Positions 27,932-36,944 of a stretch of 64,000 nucleotides of DNA are shown here, piece by piece; positions within the stretch are counted from its first letter, which is position 1; the number at the start of each line of letters is the position of its first letter. The translations under genes were made by a program, and so were the position numbers. The DNA is from CALZIK01 sp945787635 (GTDB lineage Bacteria > Acidobacteriota > Thermoanaerobaculia > Multivoradales > JAHEKO01), in assembly GCA_947259725.1 (NCBI GenBank), contig CAMYNM010000003.1:227314-291313 (forward strand), given 5' to 3'. Under the pieces are notes generated by a model. That model was not told where the DNA came from. It worked only from the letters and a program-made list of their open reading frames with translations, and ran no database searches.

Positions 27932-27937
27932 TATCAT
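27932..27937 (+). promoter_or_regulatory. Candidate -10 box for a leaderless methyltransferase transcript
   Basis: TATCAT ends 7 bases before ATG 27945, the same spacing seen before pglF. There is no Shine-Dalgarno sequence and no clear -35. Confidence 0.3.
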
Positions 27938-27944
27938 CGGCGCC

Positions 27945-28910
27945 ATGACGCAAAGCCCCGAGACGGTCAACCACTACTCGGATCGGTACTGGAACGACCT
28001 TCCCGAGGTCGTTCGCTACATGTGCCGGAACGCCACCGGCAACGAAGACCTCTGGTGGACCGGCTACCTGAAGCAACGCTACGCATCGCCGCCCCGCAAG
28101 CGCGCGCTGATGATCGCGTGCGGGAACGGCTGGGTCGAGCGTGAGCTCTTCGATCTCGGGGTCGCCAGCCACTTCGATGCCTTCGACCCGAACCCCGCCT
28201 ATCTGGAGCAGGCCGACCAACTCAAGGAAGACCGCTCAATCGACTACTTCCAGGCCACCTTCACCGACTTCAAGAGCGAGCATCAATACGATCTGGTGAT
28301 CAACGTCGCCGCTCTGCACCATGCCCAGTACCTCTACAAGTGCACTCAGCGCCTGGCCTCGGCGCTCGCGCCCGATGGTCTCCTGATCAGCTGGGACTAC
28401 GTGGGTCCGAGCCGCAACCAATACTCGGACAGCCATCTCGCACTCATGCAGAAGGCGAACCAGGACCTGCCGGAGCGGTTTCGATCAACACATTCCTTTC
28501 GCCCTCCCCTGCGAACGATCGTGACCGGCGATCCCACCGAGGCGGTTCACGCGTCGGAGATCTCGAGAGCCATCGAGCACTACTTCACGATCGAGGAATG
28601 GCGCGAGCTCGGCGGCGGCATCGCCTATCAGATCCTCTGGAACAACATCGCCGAGTTCGAGAAAGGCGACCCCGAGGCGCGGGAGGTTCTCGACCGCTTG
28701 ATCGAGCTGGACGCGGAACACACGCGTTCGCGTCGCGTGCCGAACCTGTTTGCGTTTGCCGTTGCTCGACCGCGCTCCACCGGAACGCGCCTGGCAGCCA
28801 TCTACGACCGACATGCCAAAGAGCCGACCAGGGAAGCCCTGTCCAGCCTGCTACTCAAGAACCACTACCCGGGTGAGCTCTGGCGCAGGCTCTTCGTCCG
28901 GAACTCCTAG
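27945..28910 (+). CDS. Class I SAM-dependent methyltransferase
   Basis: 321 residues. The SAM core is MIACGNGWVERELF (motif I, about residues 56-69), DAFDPNPAYLEQA (acidic motif II), and YDLVINVAALHHAQYL (motif IV). The Gly-rich loop is reduced (ACGNGW), a form seen in methyltransferases of glycan loci. The C-terminal half adds a helical cap. The stop overlaps the end of the convergent minus-strand methyltransferase by 4 bases. No coupled partner; the acceptor is unknown. Confidence 0.8.
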   Translation: MTQSPETVNHYSDRYWNDLPEVVRYMCRNATGNEDLWWTGYLKQRYASPPRKRALMIACGNGWVERELFDLGVASHFDAFDPNPAYLEQADQLKEDRSIDYFQATFTDFKSEHQYDLVINVAALHHAQYLYKCTQRLASALAPDGLLISWDYVGPSRNQYSDSHLALMQKANQDLPERFRSTHSFRPPLRTIVTGDPTEAVHASEISRAIEHYFTIEEWRELGGGIAYQILWNNIAEFEKGDPEAREVLDRLIELDAEHTRSRRVPNLFAFAVARPRSTGTRLAAIYDRHAKEPTREALSSLLLKNHYPGELWRRLFVRNS

Positions 28911-29884
28911 CCGACCTTTTCGATCCAGAAATTGCCGCCGGTGTTCTTCAGGCACAGCGGCATTCGCTCGGCGAAGAACTTGCGGTGCTTCGCGGCGAGA
29001 AAGTCCTGGAAGTAGCGCAGCCGATAGGCGCTGTTGCCGGTCAGAAACGACCGCAGCATATAGATCTCGCTCCAGGCTCGGCCTTCCTCGACCCACTCTC
29101 TCGGATACTCGAAGGGGTAGAAGATGTCGTGAAAGTGTACCCACACGCCGGTCTCGAGGCGCGGCAGAATCTCGAAGAGGATCCAGTTGACGTCCGAGCC
29201 GGCTTTGCTGACATGTGTCGAATCGATGAAAAGAACGTCTTTCGCCCGCAGCTCTCGAAAGAGCTCCAGATCCACGTCTTGAAGGCGTCGATCGATCATC
29301 CGGACACGCTTGCGGTCTCCTCGTTGCAGGAGCGAGTGCAACAGATCCGGATAGGGCTCGATGAAGGTCAGGTCAATAGCACCGTCGAAGAAATGCTCAT
29401 TGGTATCCAGGGTCACCGCCGACGAAAACCCGGAGCCGACCTCGATCAAGCGCTTGGGCTCCAGCAACCGGATCATGCTATGGAGAACGATGGCGTCGGA
29501 GTAGGAGTACGAGTGATTCTCATAGCGATAGCGAAACCCGCGCTTCGATTCGGCCGTGAAAGGGATCGACTCGTATAGATCGGCAATGGCGCGCAGCAAC
29601 TCGAGCTGCTCGTTCTCTCTCAGGTCTACATCGAGGATCTCCCGCTCGTGTTCGAAGATCCTGTCGCGGTCTGCCTCGAGCTCGGCCAGGTTCGGATACG
29701 GCGAATAGAAATGGCCAGGTGGCCAGGTCCGAATTCGATGCAAATCGAATGCGTCGGTCGCAAAAAAGAGCTCGTGATGAGCCCGCTTGAGCTCCTCGTG
29801 CCTCGCCACGAGCTCCTCATGCTCCAGCAAAAGAGGCGATCGCGGAACGTCCGTTCGGGAGTTGCCGGTCAGGCCGGAGAGCAT
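28907..29884 (-). CDS. Class I SAM-dependent methyltransferase (Methyltransf_24-like)
   Basis: About 325 residues from ATG 29884; TTG 29905 would add seven. The N-terminal 110 residues are helical and charged (LLLEHEELVARHEELKRAHHELFF). The SAM core follows: LIEVGSGFSSAVTLD (motif I), LTFIEPYPDLLHSLL (acidic motif II), and KDVLFIDSTHVSKAGSDVNW, the D-S-T-H type motif of the Methyltransf_24 group. HFHDIFYPFEYP completes the pattern seen in O-antigen and polysaccharide methyltransferases. It converges with the preceding methyltransferase and diverges from a membrane-protein gene. The substrate is inferred only as a glycan. Confidence 0.8.
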   Translation of the reverse strand: MLSGLTGNSRTDVPRSPLLLEHEELVARHEELKRAHHELFFATDAFDLHRIRTWPPGHFYSPYPNLAELEADRDRIFEHEREILDVDLRENEQLELLRAIADLYESIPFTAESKRGFRYRYENHSYSYSDAIVLHSMIRLLEPKRLIEVGSGFSSAVTLDTNEHFFDGAIDLTFIEPYPDLLHSLLQRGDRKRVRMIDRRLQDVDLELFRELRAKDVLFIDSTHVSKAGSDVNWILFEILPRLETGVWVHFHDIFYPFEYPREWVEEGRAWSEIYMLRSFLTGNSAYRLRYFQDFLAAKHRKFFAERMPLCLKNTGGNFWIEKVG

Positions 29885-30011
29885 CGATCGGAGACGAGCC
29901 AACAATTCACTTCACCGGCGCCGATGCTATCCTAACTTGAGCATGGCGACGTCGTGCGCAATGGCGCCCTAGACTGGGCCGAGATTACCGCCTCAACCCT
30001 CGCAACCGGTC

Positions 30012-31790
30012 ATGAAAGTCTGGATCTCGCGCCTTCTCGGACTCCTCGTCGGCGTCCCAGCCGCTCTGCTCTTGTATCGATCCCTGCTTACCGCGGGAGT
30101 CGGCGAACACCTTTGGGGCGACAATTTCGACAGCAAGCTCACCTATTGGATCTTCCAATGGGGGCACCACATCCTTGCCGAAAAGTGGGATTGGTTGAAC
30201 TTCTGGAACGCCAATTCTTTCTATCCTCACGCCGAGACGCTCGCCTACTCAGAGTCCTTCATCGGCTACCAACTCGTCCACATTCCGCTCCGCATGCTCG
30301 GCCTGTCGCCACTCACGGCCATCTATTCAACTCTGGCTCTCTTCGTCGTCCTGGGCTGCTCGCTGACCAACCTTGCGCTGGATCGCATCGGCGGATTCAC
30401 GTTGTCGGAGAAGGCACTGCTGATCTTCGGCACCCACTTCAGCCTGCCGGTCGTGCACTACATGTTTCGGATGCAACTCGTCGCGGTGCATCTCGCACCC
30501 GCGATTCTGCTCTTCGTCTTCCTCGTCTGGCGCGACCTGAAGCGCACGGACCTCTTCGCGGCATGCTCCATCTATGTTCTAGCAACTCTGGCCTCGGGCT
30601 ATCTCGGCCCAATGGTGGTCGTGCTCTGCGTCCTCGTGTCGCTGCCGCTCGCGGCGTACCGAGCACGCGACGAGGGGATTCGTCGTCTCTTGGAGCTTGC
30701 GCGTCCAAGCTCGCTCGCGATCGTCGTCGGCCACGCCACGATCCTCTTTCTCGCCTACCGTCCCTACCTCGACGTCGCGCGGACCTTTCCCAGGTACACC
30801 GACGCCGAGGTGGCAGCCTATGCTGCGGACCCCTCGTCGCTCTTCTATCTCGGGTCCCACCTGTCGCACTGGTACCCGCCTTCCAGCTTCGCTCCTGGGC
30901 AGTGGGAGTACGCCTACTTTCCGGGCTACCTGCTTCTTGCCGGCATGATCGCCCTCCTGCTGATGAACCTGGCGACCCTGGCAGCTCGTGCGCTGCCCGG
31001 CCTATCCGAGGTGAGTGACCGGCTCCGGCGACGCCGCCTTGCAGCCTGGAGCGAGCATCCGACGCTGCCATGGTTCATTGTGATCACGTTCGCGACGGCG
31101 CTCGTGCTGTCCTGGGGCCCATATCTCAAAGCCGCCCCGCAGATCAGGCTGCCGTTCGGCTGGCTGACGGCCAGTGGGCTCGTTCCAGGTCTTTCAAGCG
31201 TTCGGGGGGTCGGGCGCTTCGGCATCTTCCTCGGGCTCCCCCTCGCGGGGATGCTCGTCTACGTGACGCGCTGGCTGTCGGCCGGCGCCAGGGCGCGCCG
31301 CCTGGCGCCGTGGCTCCTGCTTGCTGTGCTGGTCGTCGAGTCCTGGACCGTCTATCCGGTTTATGCCTTTTCGCCCGACCCTTCCGGCGTGTACTCCCGC
31401 GTCGCCGATGCGATCGAGCCGAAGAGCCTGCTCCTGGAGCTACCGGTTCGAGCCGAGGGTCACATGGAATCCTTGAATATCATTCTGGAGCAGCTCGCCG
31501 GCAGCACGATCCACTGGGCGAATCTCTTTGTGGGATACGGCGCGGACAAGAAAACCGAGGAGTTGGCCCAGCTCCAGTATCTGGATTATCTCGTTCAGGA
31601 AGGCCACCTCGAGCTCGACGCCCTGCTCGAGTTCGCTCGAGAGCACGACGTTCGCCAGATTCTCCTGCACGTGGACCGCTACCCGCCCGAGGTCCAGAGG
31701 GCATGGCGCTCACTCATGCCCGAGGGAGAACTGCGTATCGTATTCGAACATCAGAATTCCGTCCTCCTTCGGTACGAGCCCACCAACTAG
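30012..31790 (+). CDS. Polytopic membrane protein, GT-C glycosyltransferase-like
   Basis: 592 residues with about ten to eleven hydrophobic segments over the first 440 residues and a soluble C-terminal domain of about 130 residues. The first periplasmic loop carries an acidic pair (WGDNFDSKLTYWIFQWGHH, about residues 36-54), where GT-C enzymes keep their catalytic carboxylates. The C-terminal part ends in a domain with RQILLHVDRYPPEVQRAW. No named family is certain; proteins of this layout often use polyprenyl-phosphate sugars as donors. It is 20 bases upstream of a GT2 gene and probably cotranscribed with it. The start at ATG 30012 is supported by the first helix at residue 6. Confidence 0.65.
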   Translation: MKVWISRLLGLLVGVPAALLLYRSLLTAGVGEHLWGDNFDSKLTYWIFQWGHHILAEKWDWLNFWNANSFYPHAETLAYSESFIGYQLVHIPLRMLGLSPLTAIYSTLALFVVLGCSLTNLALDRIGGFTLSEKALLIFGTHFSLPVVHYMFRMQLVAVHLAPAILLFVFLVWRDLKRTDLFAACSIYVLATLASGYLGPMVVVLCVLVSLPLAAYRARDEGIRRLLELARPSSLAIVVGHATILFLAYRPYLDVARTFPRYTDAEVAAYAADPSSLFYLGSHLSHWYPPSSFAPGQWEYAYFPGYLLLAGMIALLLMNLATLAARALPGLSEVSDRLRRRRLAAWSEHPTLPWFIVITFATALVLSWGPYLKAAPQIRLPFGWLTASGLVPGLSSVRGVGRFGIFLGLPLAGMLVYVTRWLSAGARARRLAPWLLLAVLVVESWTVYPVYAFSPDPSGVYSRVADAIEPKSLLLELPVRAEGHMESLNIILEQLAGSTIHWANLFVGYGADKKTEELAQLQYLDYLVQEGHLELDALLEFAREHDVRQILLHVDRYPPEVQRAWRSLMPEGELRIVFEHQNSVLLRYEPTN

Positions 31791-31810
31791 AGCTACGCTC
31801 TTGCACTCCG

Positions 31811-33178
31811 ATGTCTTCACAGAAACTCGAGAAGGCCACAGGACGATCGTCGCCAAGCCCGAAGGGGCCTTTGGCGAGTGTCATCTCCGTCAGCCATAAC
31901 GGCCGGCGCTTCCTCCCGGGTCTCCTCTCGAGTCTCGAGCGCCAGAGCTACCCGAACACCGAGATCATTCTCGTTGACAACGCCTCAGGTGACGGCACGG
32001 CCCAGTTCGTAAGAGAACGCTACCCGGAGGTCAGGCTCCTTCGCTCCGAAGAGAATCTCGGCTTCTGCGGTGGCAACAACCTGGGAATTCGGGCGGCCCG
32101 AGGTGAGTTCATCGCCTTGGTCAACAACGACACGGTTACGGATGAGAACTGGCTGAGCCATCTGGTCGCCGAAGCGAAGGCCTCGCCCGAGGTCGGAGCC
32201 GTCGCGTCCAAGATCCTCTTCCTGCTTCCTTTCGTCCCAGTTGTGCTCACGGTCGAAACTTTCAACCCGGCTGCCCAGGGCCTCTCGGCCGACTCCCGGG
32301 ACCTGGGAGTTCTCTTCGACACGGCAAGCGCGTTTCTCGGCTGTGACTACAAGAAACCCATCTTGAAGGATGGCTTCCATGGTGTCGAAAGCCGCGGCGA
32401 ACGCCTCGTGCACTGGACCAGCGGCCGGGCAGAAGTGCTTCTCCCGGTTCCGGACAGCGCCGGCGCGAAAACCCTCGACCTCGTCGTCTCCGGCGGCTTC
32501 GACTCGCCTCGCAGGCTCGCGGTGCACGTCGGATCCGAGGCCGTGGCGTCCTTCGATCTGTCGGGCGACTTCGAAAGCCACCGCATCAAGGTTCCCGCCG
32601 AGGTCATCGGTCGGGAATCATGCGAGGTGCTCAACAACGCCGGCTCCCGGCTGAGCGAGCGCGGCGTCGCAGGGGACCGGGGCATCTACGAGTTCGACCG
32701 AGGCCAGTACGACGCCGCCGAAGACATAGAGGCTATCTGCGGCGCGTCGGTCCTTTTCCCACGCCGCGCACTGGAACAGGTTGGCATCTTCGACCCTAAC
32801 TTCTTCATGTACTATGAAGATACGGATCTCTCCTGGCGTCTCAAGAGACATGGTTATCGGCTTCGATACCAACCCCAGAGCGTGGTCCGACACATTCATG
32901 CGGCCTCGAGCGTGGCGTGGTCTCCGATGTTCAACTTCTACGTGGCCCGCAACAAGGTCCTGATGATCGCCAAGAACGGCTCCCTGCTGGACTTCCTCCG
33001 CGCCTACGCGACTGAGCTCCGGGCCACTCTTCGCCTTCTAAGGTGGCGGCTCGAACCGATCAATACCCGCCCGGAAGGCACGGCCCAACAGCTCGCCACA
33101 CGCCTGAAGGTGCAGCGCAGCCTCCTCAAGCAGATACCCTTGGCCCTTGGCAAGCGCTGGCGCCTCGCGGACCGGTAG
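31811..33178 (+). CDS. GT2 family glycosyltransferase with inserted beta-sandwich domain
   Basis: 455 residues. The frame is open far upstream, but ATG 31811 gives a normal GT2 start (ASVISVSHNGRRFLPGLL). The GT-A core contains ILVDNASGDGT, SEENLGFCGGNNLGIRAARGEF and the metal/donor motif VNNDT (about residues 104-108). The second half, GASVLFPRRALEQVGIFDPNFFMYYEDTDLSWRL, holds the acceptor/base motif E-D-x-D. Between them, residues about 130-300, sits an extra 170-residue segment with a beta-rich part (VHWTSGRAEVLLPVP to ESCEVLNNAGS) that normal rhamnosyltransferase-type GT2 enzymes lack. It may bind the growing glycan. A GT4 with its own insert follows 30 bases later. Confidence 0.85.
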   Translation: MSSQKLEKATGRSSPSPKGPLASVISVSHNGRRFLPGLLSSLERQSYPNTEIILVDNASGDGTAQFVRERYPEVRLLRSEENLGFCGGNNLGIRAARGEFIALVNNDTVTDENWLSHLVAEAKASPEVGAVASKILFLLPFVPVVLTVETFNPAAQGLSADSRDLGVLFDTASAFLGCDYKKPILKDGFHGVESRGERLVHWTSGRAEVLLPVPDSAGAKTLDLVVSGGFDSPRRLAVHVGSEAVASFDLSGDFESHRIKVPAEVIGRESCEVLNNAGSRLSERGVAGDRGIYEFDRGQYDAAEDIEAICGASVLFPRRALEQVGIFDPNFFMYYEDTDLSWRLKRHGYRLRYQPQSVVRHIHAASSVAWSPMFNFYVARNKVLMIAKNGSLLDFLRAYATELRATLRLLRWRLEPINTRPEGTAQQLATRLKVQRSLLKQIPLALGKRWRLADR

Positions 33179-33208
33179 GGACCGCGCGGCCGCTGATCCT
33201 GAGAGACC

Positions 33209-34753
33209 ATGCGTATCGCCGTCTACAACTGCTACTGGAACACTCGTGGCGGCGGTGAGCGTCATGCAGGCGCGATCGCCGAGATCCTGAGCCGGCACGA
33301 CGACGTCGAGCTCGTCGCCCACGAACCCGTCGACCTCGCGGAACTGTCCGACGTTCTCGGCCTCGATCTGTCGAGAACAACCTACCGTCAGTGGCCGCCG
33401 ATGGACGCCCGGACCGTTCCGAACCTGTCCGGCGAGTACGACCTCTTCATCAACTCGACCTTCTGGTCGAATCTGAACTCCAAGGCACCCAAATCCGCGT
33501 ACCTGGTCTTCTTCCCGCAACATCTGGCCACACCCAACCGGCTGAGGCTGGCTGGCCTGGGAGAGGCCCTCCTTCAGCGCTGGCCGGGACCGGCAGCCGA
33601 GCCGATCGAAGGGTTCTACGGTCCAGAGGCTCCCGGCAGTCCGTTGTTATGGACCCGCGGACGGGCGCTCATCAGAGTGCCCGCACAGAGCTTCCGGTCG
33701 GGGCGGGCAAGCCTCGAATTCCTGCCCATGAAACCTCGCGAGCTCAATGAAGCCCTGGTCGAAGTACGGGGCGAAGGTATCGAGTGGCAAGTCGAAGGCA
33801 ATACGCTGATCCTCGAACGGACCTCGAACCCGGTCGAAGCGGTGGACGTCGAAATCCACTGTCGCACCCAAACTCCACGCGAGATGGGCATCTCGGATGA
33901 CTCCAGGGCCCTGGGTCTTCGCTTCGAAACAGGACAGCCCAAGGGCAGGCTGCGGCAGCCCGCCCGGCGCCTCGCACGACGACTGGCCGGCTACCGCAAG
34001 CAGCACGATCGCGAGTTCCTTTCGAGCTACGACGTGATCATGGCCAACTCCGCGTACACCCAGGGTTGGATCCAAAAACGCTGGGGCCACCCCAGCCAGG
34101 TCCTACCGCCGCCCGTCGATACGGACGCCTTTGTCGCTCCCGATCCCAGTCACAAGAAGCCGGTGATCCTCTGCGTCGGGCGTTTCTTCGCGGGCGCCCA
34201 CAGCAAGAAGCACCCTGCGATGCTCAGAGCTTTCCGCCGGATGTGCGACCGAGGTCTTCTGCCGGACGGCTGGGAATTCCATCTCGCGGGCAACGTTCGG
34301 CGCAGCGCGCTCGCCGACCTCGAGTACTACGCTGAGGTCGAACGGCTGTCACGAGGCTACCCGGTCAAACTCCTGCCCGACCTTCCATTCAAGGATCTCC
34401 TCGAAGAGTACCGGAACGCCTCGGTCTTCTGGCACGCGACCGGTTGGGGTGAGAGCGAGCGCCGGCGTCCGGAAAAGATGGAGCACTTCGGCCTCACCAC
34501 CTGCGAAGCGATGAGCAGCGGCTGCGTGCCCGTGGTCATCGCCAAGGCGGGCCAACTCGAGATCGTCCGCGACGGCGTCAGCGGCTTTCTCTTCAGCACG
34601 GAAGCCGAGCTGATCTCGCGAACGCAGAAGATCGTCGCAGGTTACGGCCAGCCCTGGCTGCTGAACATGATGGCCACGGCCGCGGAAGACGCCCGCCGCT
34701 ACAACATGCAAGCCTTCGAGAAAAGGCTCCTCGGGATTCTCGAAGGTCTTTAG
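33209..34753 (+). CDS. GT4 family glycosyltransferase with inserted beta-rich domain
   Basis: 514 residues. The N-lobe begins IAVYNCYWNTRGGGERHAGAIAEIL, the Gly-rich acceptor loop. The C-lobe has VILCVGRFFAGAHSKKHPAML and the donor site EHFGLTTCEAMSSGCVPVV, a complete E-x7-E pair. Between residues about 135 and 245 is a beta-rich insertion (LLWTRGRALIRVP, then LVEVRGEGIEWQVEGNTLILE) not present in ordinary GT4 proteins. It is placed similarly to the insert of the preceding GT2, though I see no clear sequence match between the two. The gene converges with the Wzt-like gene with only 13 bases between stops. The sugar is unknown. Confidence 0.85.
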   Translation: MRIAVYNCYWNTRGGGERHAGAIAEILSRHDDVELVAHEPVDLAELSDVLGLDLSRTTYRQWPPMDARTVPNLSGEYDLFINSTFWSNLNSKAPKSAYLVFFPQHLATPNRLRLAGLGEALLQRWPGPAAEPIEGFYGPEAPGSPLLWTRGRALIRVPAQSFRSGRASLEFLPMKPRELNEALVEVRGEGIEWQVEGNTLILERTSNPVEAVDVEIHCRTQTPREMGISDDSRALGLRFETGQPKGRLRQPARRLARRLAGYRKQHDREFLSSYDVIMANSAYTQGWIQKRWGHPSQVLPPPVDTDAFVAPDPSHKKPVILCVGRFFAGAHSKKHPAMLRAFRRMCDRGLLPDGWEFHLAGNVRRSALADLEYYAEVERLSRGYPVKLLPDLPFKDLLEEYRNASVFWHATGWGESERRRPEKMEHFGLTTCEAMSSGCVPVVIAKAGQLEIVRDGVSGFLFSTEAELISRTQKIVAGYGQPWLLNMMATAAEDARRYNMQAFEKRLLGILEGL

Positions 34754-34766
34754 GCTTTCGCCGCGA

Positions 34767-35540
34767 TCAGCCCACCGCCATCGCGGCGGAATACTGCGGC
34801 AGGACCTCTGAAGGGATCCCGAGCGCGGCGATCTTGCCTTGCTCGAGCCAGACGGTTCGATCGCAGTGACTCTCGATCGTGTTGAGCGAATGAGAGACCA
34901 GGAGGATGGTCGTGCCCTCCTCCCGGAACCTGTGAATCCGGTCCATGCATTTCTGCTGGAAGCCGACATCTCCCACCGAGAGGACTTCGTCGAGGACCAG
35001 CACTTCAGGTCGAAAGTGAGTGGCGACAGCAAAAGCCAGGCGGGCCGTCATACCCGAAGAAAACGTCCGAATGGGCGCATCGATAAAGCCTTCGAGCTCC
35101 GAGAACTGGATGATGTCATCCATGGCATCGAGAATCTTCGCCTTCGGGTAGCCCAGAATCGTGGCGTTCATAATCACGTTCTCGCGACCGGTCAGATCCG
35201 GATGAAAGCCGGCGCCCAGCTCCAAGAGGGGCGCAACCAGCCCTCGGATGACGACCCGACCGCGGGTCGGCCGCAGCACCCTCGAGATCACCTTGAGAAG
35301 CGTGCTCTTGCCGGCACCGTTGCGACCGACGATGCCGAAGGTCTCGCCCTGATGAATCTCGAGGCTCACGCCGCGCAGAGCCCAGAGATCTCGGTAGCTG
35401 ATCTGCATCGCGAGCCTCTGGAGCACGTACTCCTTGAAGCTCTGGATCCTTTGCGTCGGGACCCGGAACAGGACGCTCACGTCGGTCACCTCGACCGAGC
35501 TCGTGCTGCCGGTCTCCGGCGCCACCGCCACCTCAGACAT
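34767..35540 (-). CDS. Polysaccharide ABC exporter, ATP-binding protein (Wzt/KpsT-like)
   Basis: 257 residues from ATG 35540, overlapping the permease stop by 8 bases; the frame upstream is a shadow of the permease. The ATPase powers export of a lipid-linked polysaccharide across the inner membrane. Seen are Walker A (GRNGAGKST), the signature FSSGMTARLAFAVA, Walker B with EVLVLDEVLSVGD, and the switch SHSLNTIES. The protein lacks the C-terminal carbohydrate-binding domain of long Wzt proteins, so it is of the short, KpsT/TagH-like type and probably does not read the end group of the glycan. Confidence 0.9.
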   Translation of the reverse strand: MSEVAVAPETGSTSSVEVTDVSVLFRVPTQRIQSFKEYVLQRLAMQISYRDLWALRGVSLEIHQGETFGIVGRNGAGKSTLLKVISRVLRPTRGRVVIRGLVAPLLELGAGFHPDLTGRENVIMNATILGYPKAKILDAMDDIIQFSELEGFIDAPIRTFSSGMTARLAFAVATHFRPEVLVLDEVLSVGDVGFQQKCMDRIHRFREEGTTILLVSHSLNTIESHCDRTVWLEQGKIAALGIPSEVLPQYSAAMAVG

Positions 35541-36384
35541 GGTACTCGAAGACCCGCTGCGAGTGCGTGAACATCCACCAGCCCAGGGCCGCGGAGCCGA
35601 GCGCGAGAGCGCAGCAGATGAGCCACGCCTCCAGGCTTGGAACCTCTGCGCGGTAGACAATGCTGCGAAACAGATCCACGAGATGGAGCAGCGGATTGAG
35701 CCTGAACAACGTCCGCAGATTCTCGGGGACGATCTCGAGCGGGTAGATCACCGGAGTGGCGTACAACCAAGCCGTGAGCAACACCGAGTAGGTGATCTTG
35801 AAGTCGTGGAAACGGGCACCCACGCTCGACACGATGAGGCCGACGCCCAGTGCGAAAAGAGCGATGATCGCCATGACCACAGGTATCAAAAGTAGCGACC
35901 ACGAGACCGGGCTCTTGAGGAAGAACATGATCACGAATAGCGGCACCAAGGCGAGCCCCCAGTTCATCAGGTAGGAGGAGATCGACGCCACCGCTAGAGC
36001 GCTCCGGGGCAAGTGGATCCGCTGGGCAAGATTCTGGCTCGCGATGATCTCATCGACCATCTGCTGCGTCGATCGGCTGAAGAAGTCGAAAACCAGAAGC
36101 CCCGAAAGAATGTAGACCGGGTAGTTGTCCAGTGCGAATCGAAAGACGGTGCTGAACACGACCGCCAGAATGCCCATCAGCATGAGCGGCTCGATCAGGG
36201 TCCAGAGCACGCCGAGCATCGAGCGCTTGTAGCGAAGCGTTATGTTTCGAACGCTCCAGAGCGCCACAAGGCCCCGGTACTTGAATAGCTCTTGCAGCTC
36301 TTCGAAGACCGCGGGCGGGCGGCGAGCGGAATCGTACACGCTCGTCTCGCGCAGCAATCCGGTCTTAGCATCTGAAGGGCTCAA
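35533..36384 (-). CDS. Polysaccharide ABC exporter, permease (Wzm/KpsM-like)
   Basis: 283 residues of the ABC-2 membrane family with about six helices. Typical motifs are FKYRGLVALWSVRNITLRYKRSMLGVLWTLIEPLMLM near the N terminus (the amphipathic gate helix and first membrane segment) and ALGVGLIVSSVGARFHDF with NPLLHLVDLFRSIVY near the end. It starts at TTG 36384, the first start in the frame. It overlaps the ATPase gene by 8 bases, forming a two-gene exporter unit. It probably exports the glycan made by the surrounding transferases, or by the first operon; the sequence does not say which. Confidence 0.9.
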   Translation of the reverse strand: MSPSDAKTGLLRETSVYDSARRPPAVFEELQELFKYRGLVALWSVRNITLRYKRSMLGVLWTLIEPLMLMGILAVVFSTVFRFALDNYPVYILSGLLVFDFFSRSTQQMVDEIIASQNLAQRIHLPRSALAVASISSYLMNWGLALVPLFVIMFFLKSPVSWSLLLIPVVMAIIALFALGVGLIVSSVGARFHDFKITYSVLLTAWLYATPVIYPLEIVPENLRTLFRLNPLLHLVDLFRSIVYRAEVPSLEAWLICCALALGSAALGWWMFTHSQRVFEYHV

Positions 36385-36482
36385 GGTGTGTTGCGGACGC
36401 GGAGGGTGGACAAAACGGTGAAAGCCGACCTGCGAGCCTCGATACCGTCGGCCCGGATATCAGAACTCCAGTATAACGGAGG

Positions 36483-36944
36483 CTAGACCTGCAGGCTTGC
36501 CCGCAGCCGGTGCCACAGCCGGCGGAAAGGGCGCGTGTAACGCATCAGGCGACCGGATAGGACCTGCGTGAGATGGCTCTGGACCTTGCGCAGCTCCTCG
36601 GTCGCTCTGGCCGACGCCGCCCGGGCCCGGCCCAACTCGGCCTCCAGGGTCTCGGCGCGGGCCCTCAGACGCTGGGTTTCTTCGGCGGCCGCGTCGAGCT
36701 CGGTACTTCTCTTTTCTACCTCAGCTGTCAGGCTCTCGACCGCGCGTCGGTTGTCCTCGACTTGAGCGGCCAGCCGGTCGTTGTCGAGGCGGGACTCGCG
36801 TAACGCGGCCTCACAACCTGCAAACTCCTTCTGCAGCTTTCGCAGCTCGGACGAAAGACGTTCCGGTCCGCCCCTCTTGATCGCTGGGACGGAAGCCTCA
36901 GCTTGGCTTGCCGATTGTGTGGTTGACTCGAGCCTGTCCTTCAC
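36483..36944 (-). CDS. Small coiled-coil protein with glycosyltransferase-type hinge
   Basis: 153 residues. About residues 28-120 form an unbroken heptad-rich helix (LSSELRKLQKEFAGCEAALRESRLDNDRL onward, abundant Leu, Glu, Arg, Ala). The C terminus, LSGRLMRYTRPFRRLWHRLR, resembles the 'SKSWRLTKPMR' segment that joins the coiled coil to later domains in the giant protein encoded 200 bases away on the other strand. No enzyme domain is present. It may be a detached linker that scaffolds transferases or the ABC exporter, whose genes lie next to it in the same direction. The function is not established. Confidence 0.65.
   Translation of the reverse strand: MKDRLESTTQSASQAEASVPAIKRGGPERLSSELRKLQKEFAGCEAALRESRLDNDRLAAQVEDNRRAVESLTAEVEKRSTELDAAAEETQRLRARAETLEAELGRARAASARATEELRKVQSHLTQVLSGRLMRYTRPFRRLWHRLRASLQV

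Noticed and set aside
25887..28220. 777-residue minus-strand open frame over the beta-helix and methyltransferase genes
   Set aside because: It spans two well-supported plus-strand genes and has low-complexity Val/Ala/Gly/Arg composition only.
31070..31810. Long N-terminal extension of the GT2 gene over the upstream membrane protein
   Set aside because: This part is Arg/Pro-rich and frame-shadowed by the membrane protein; the GT2 core begins just after ATG 31811.
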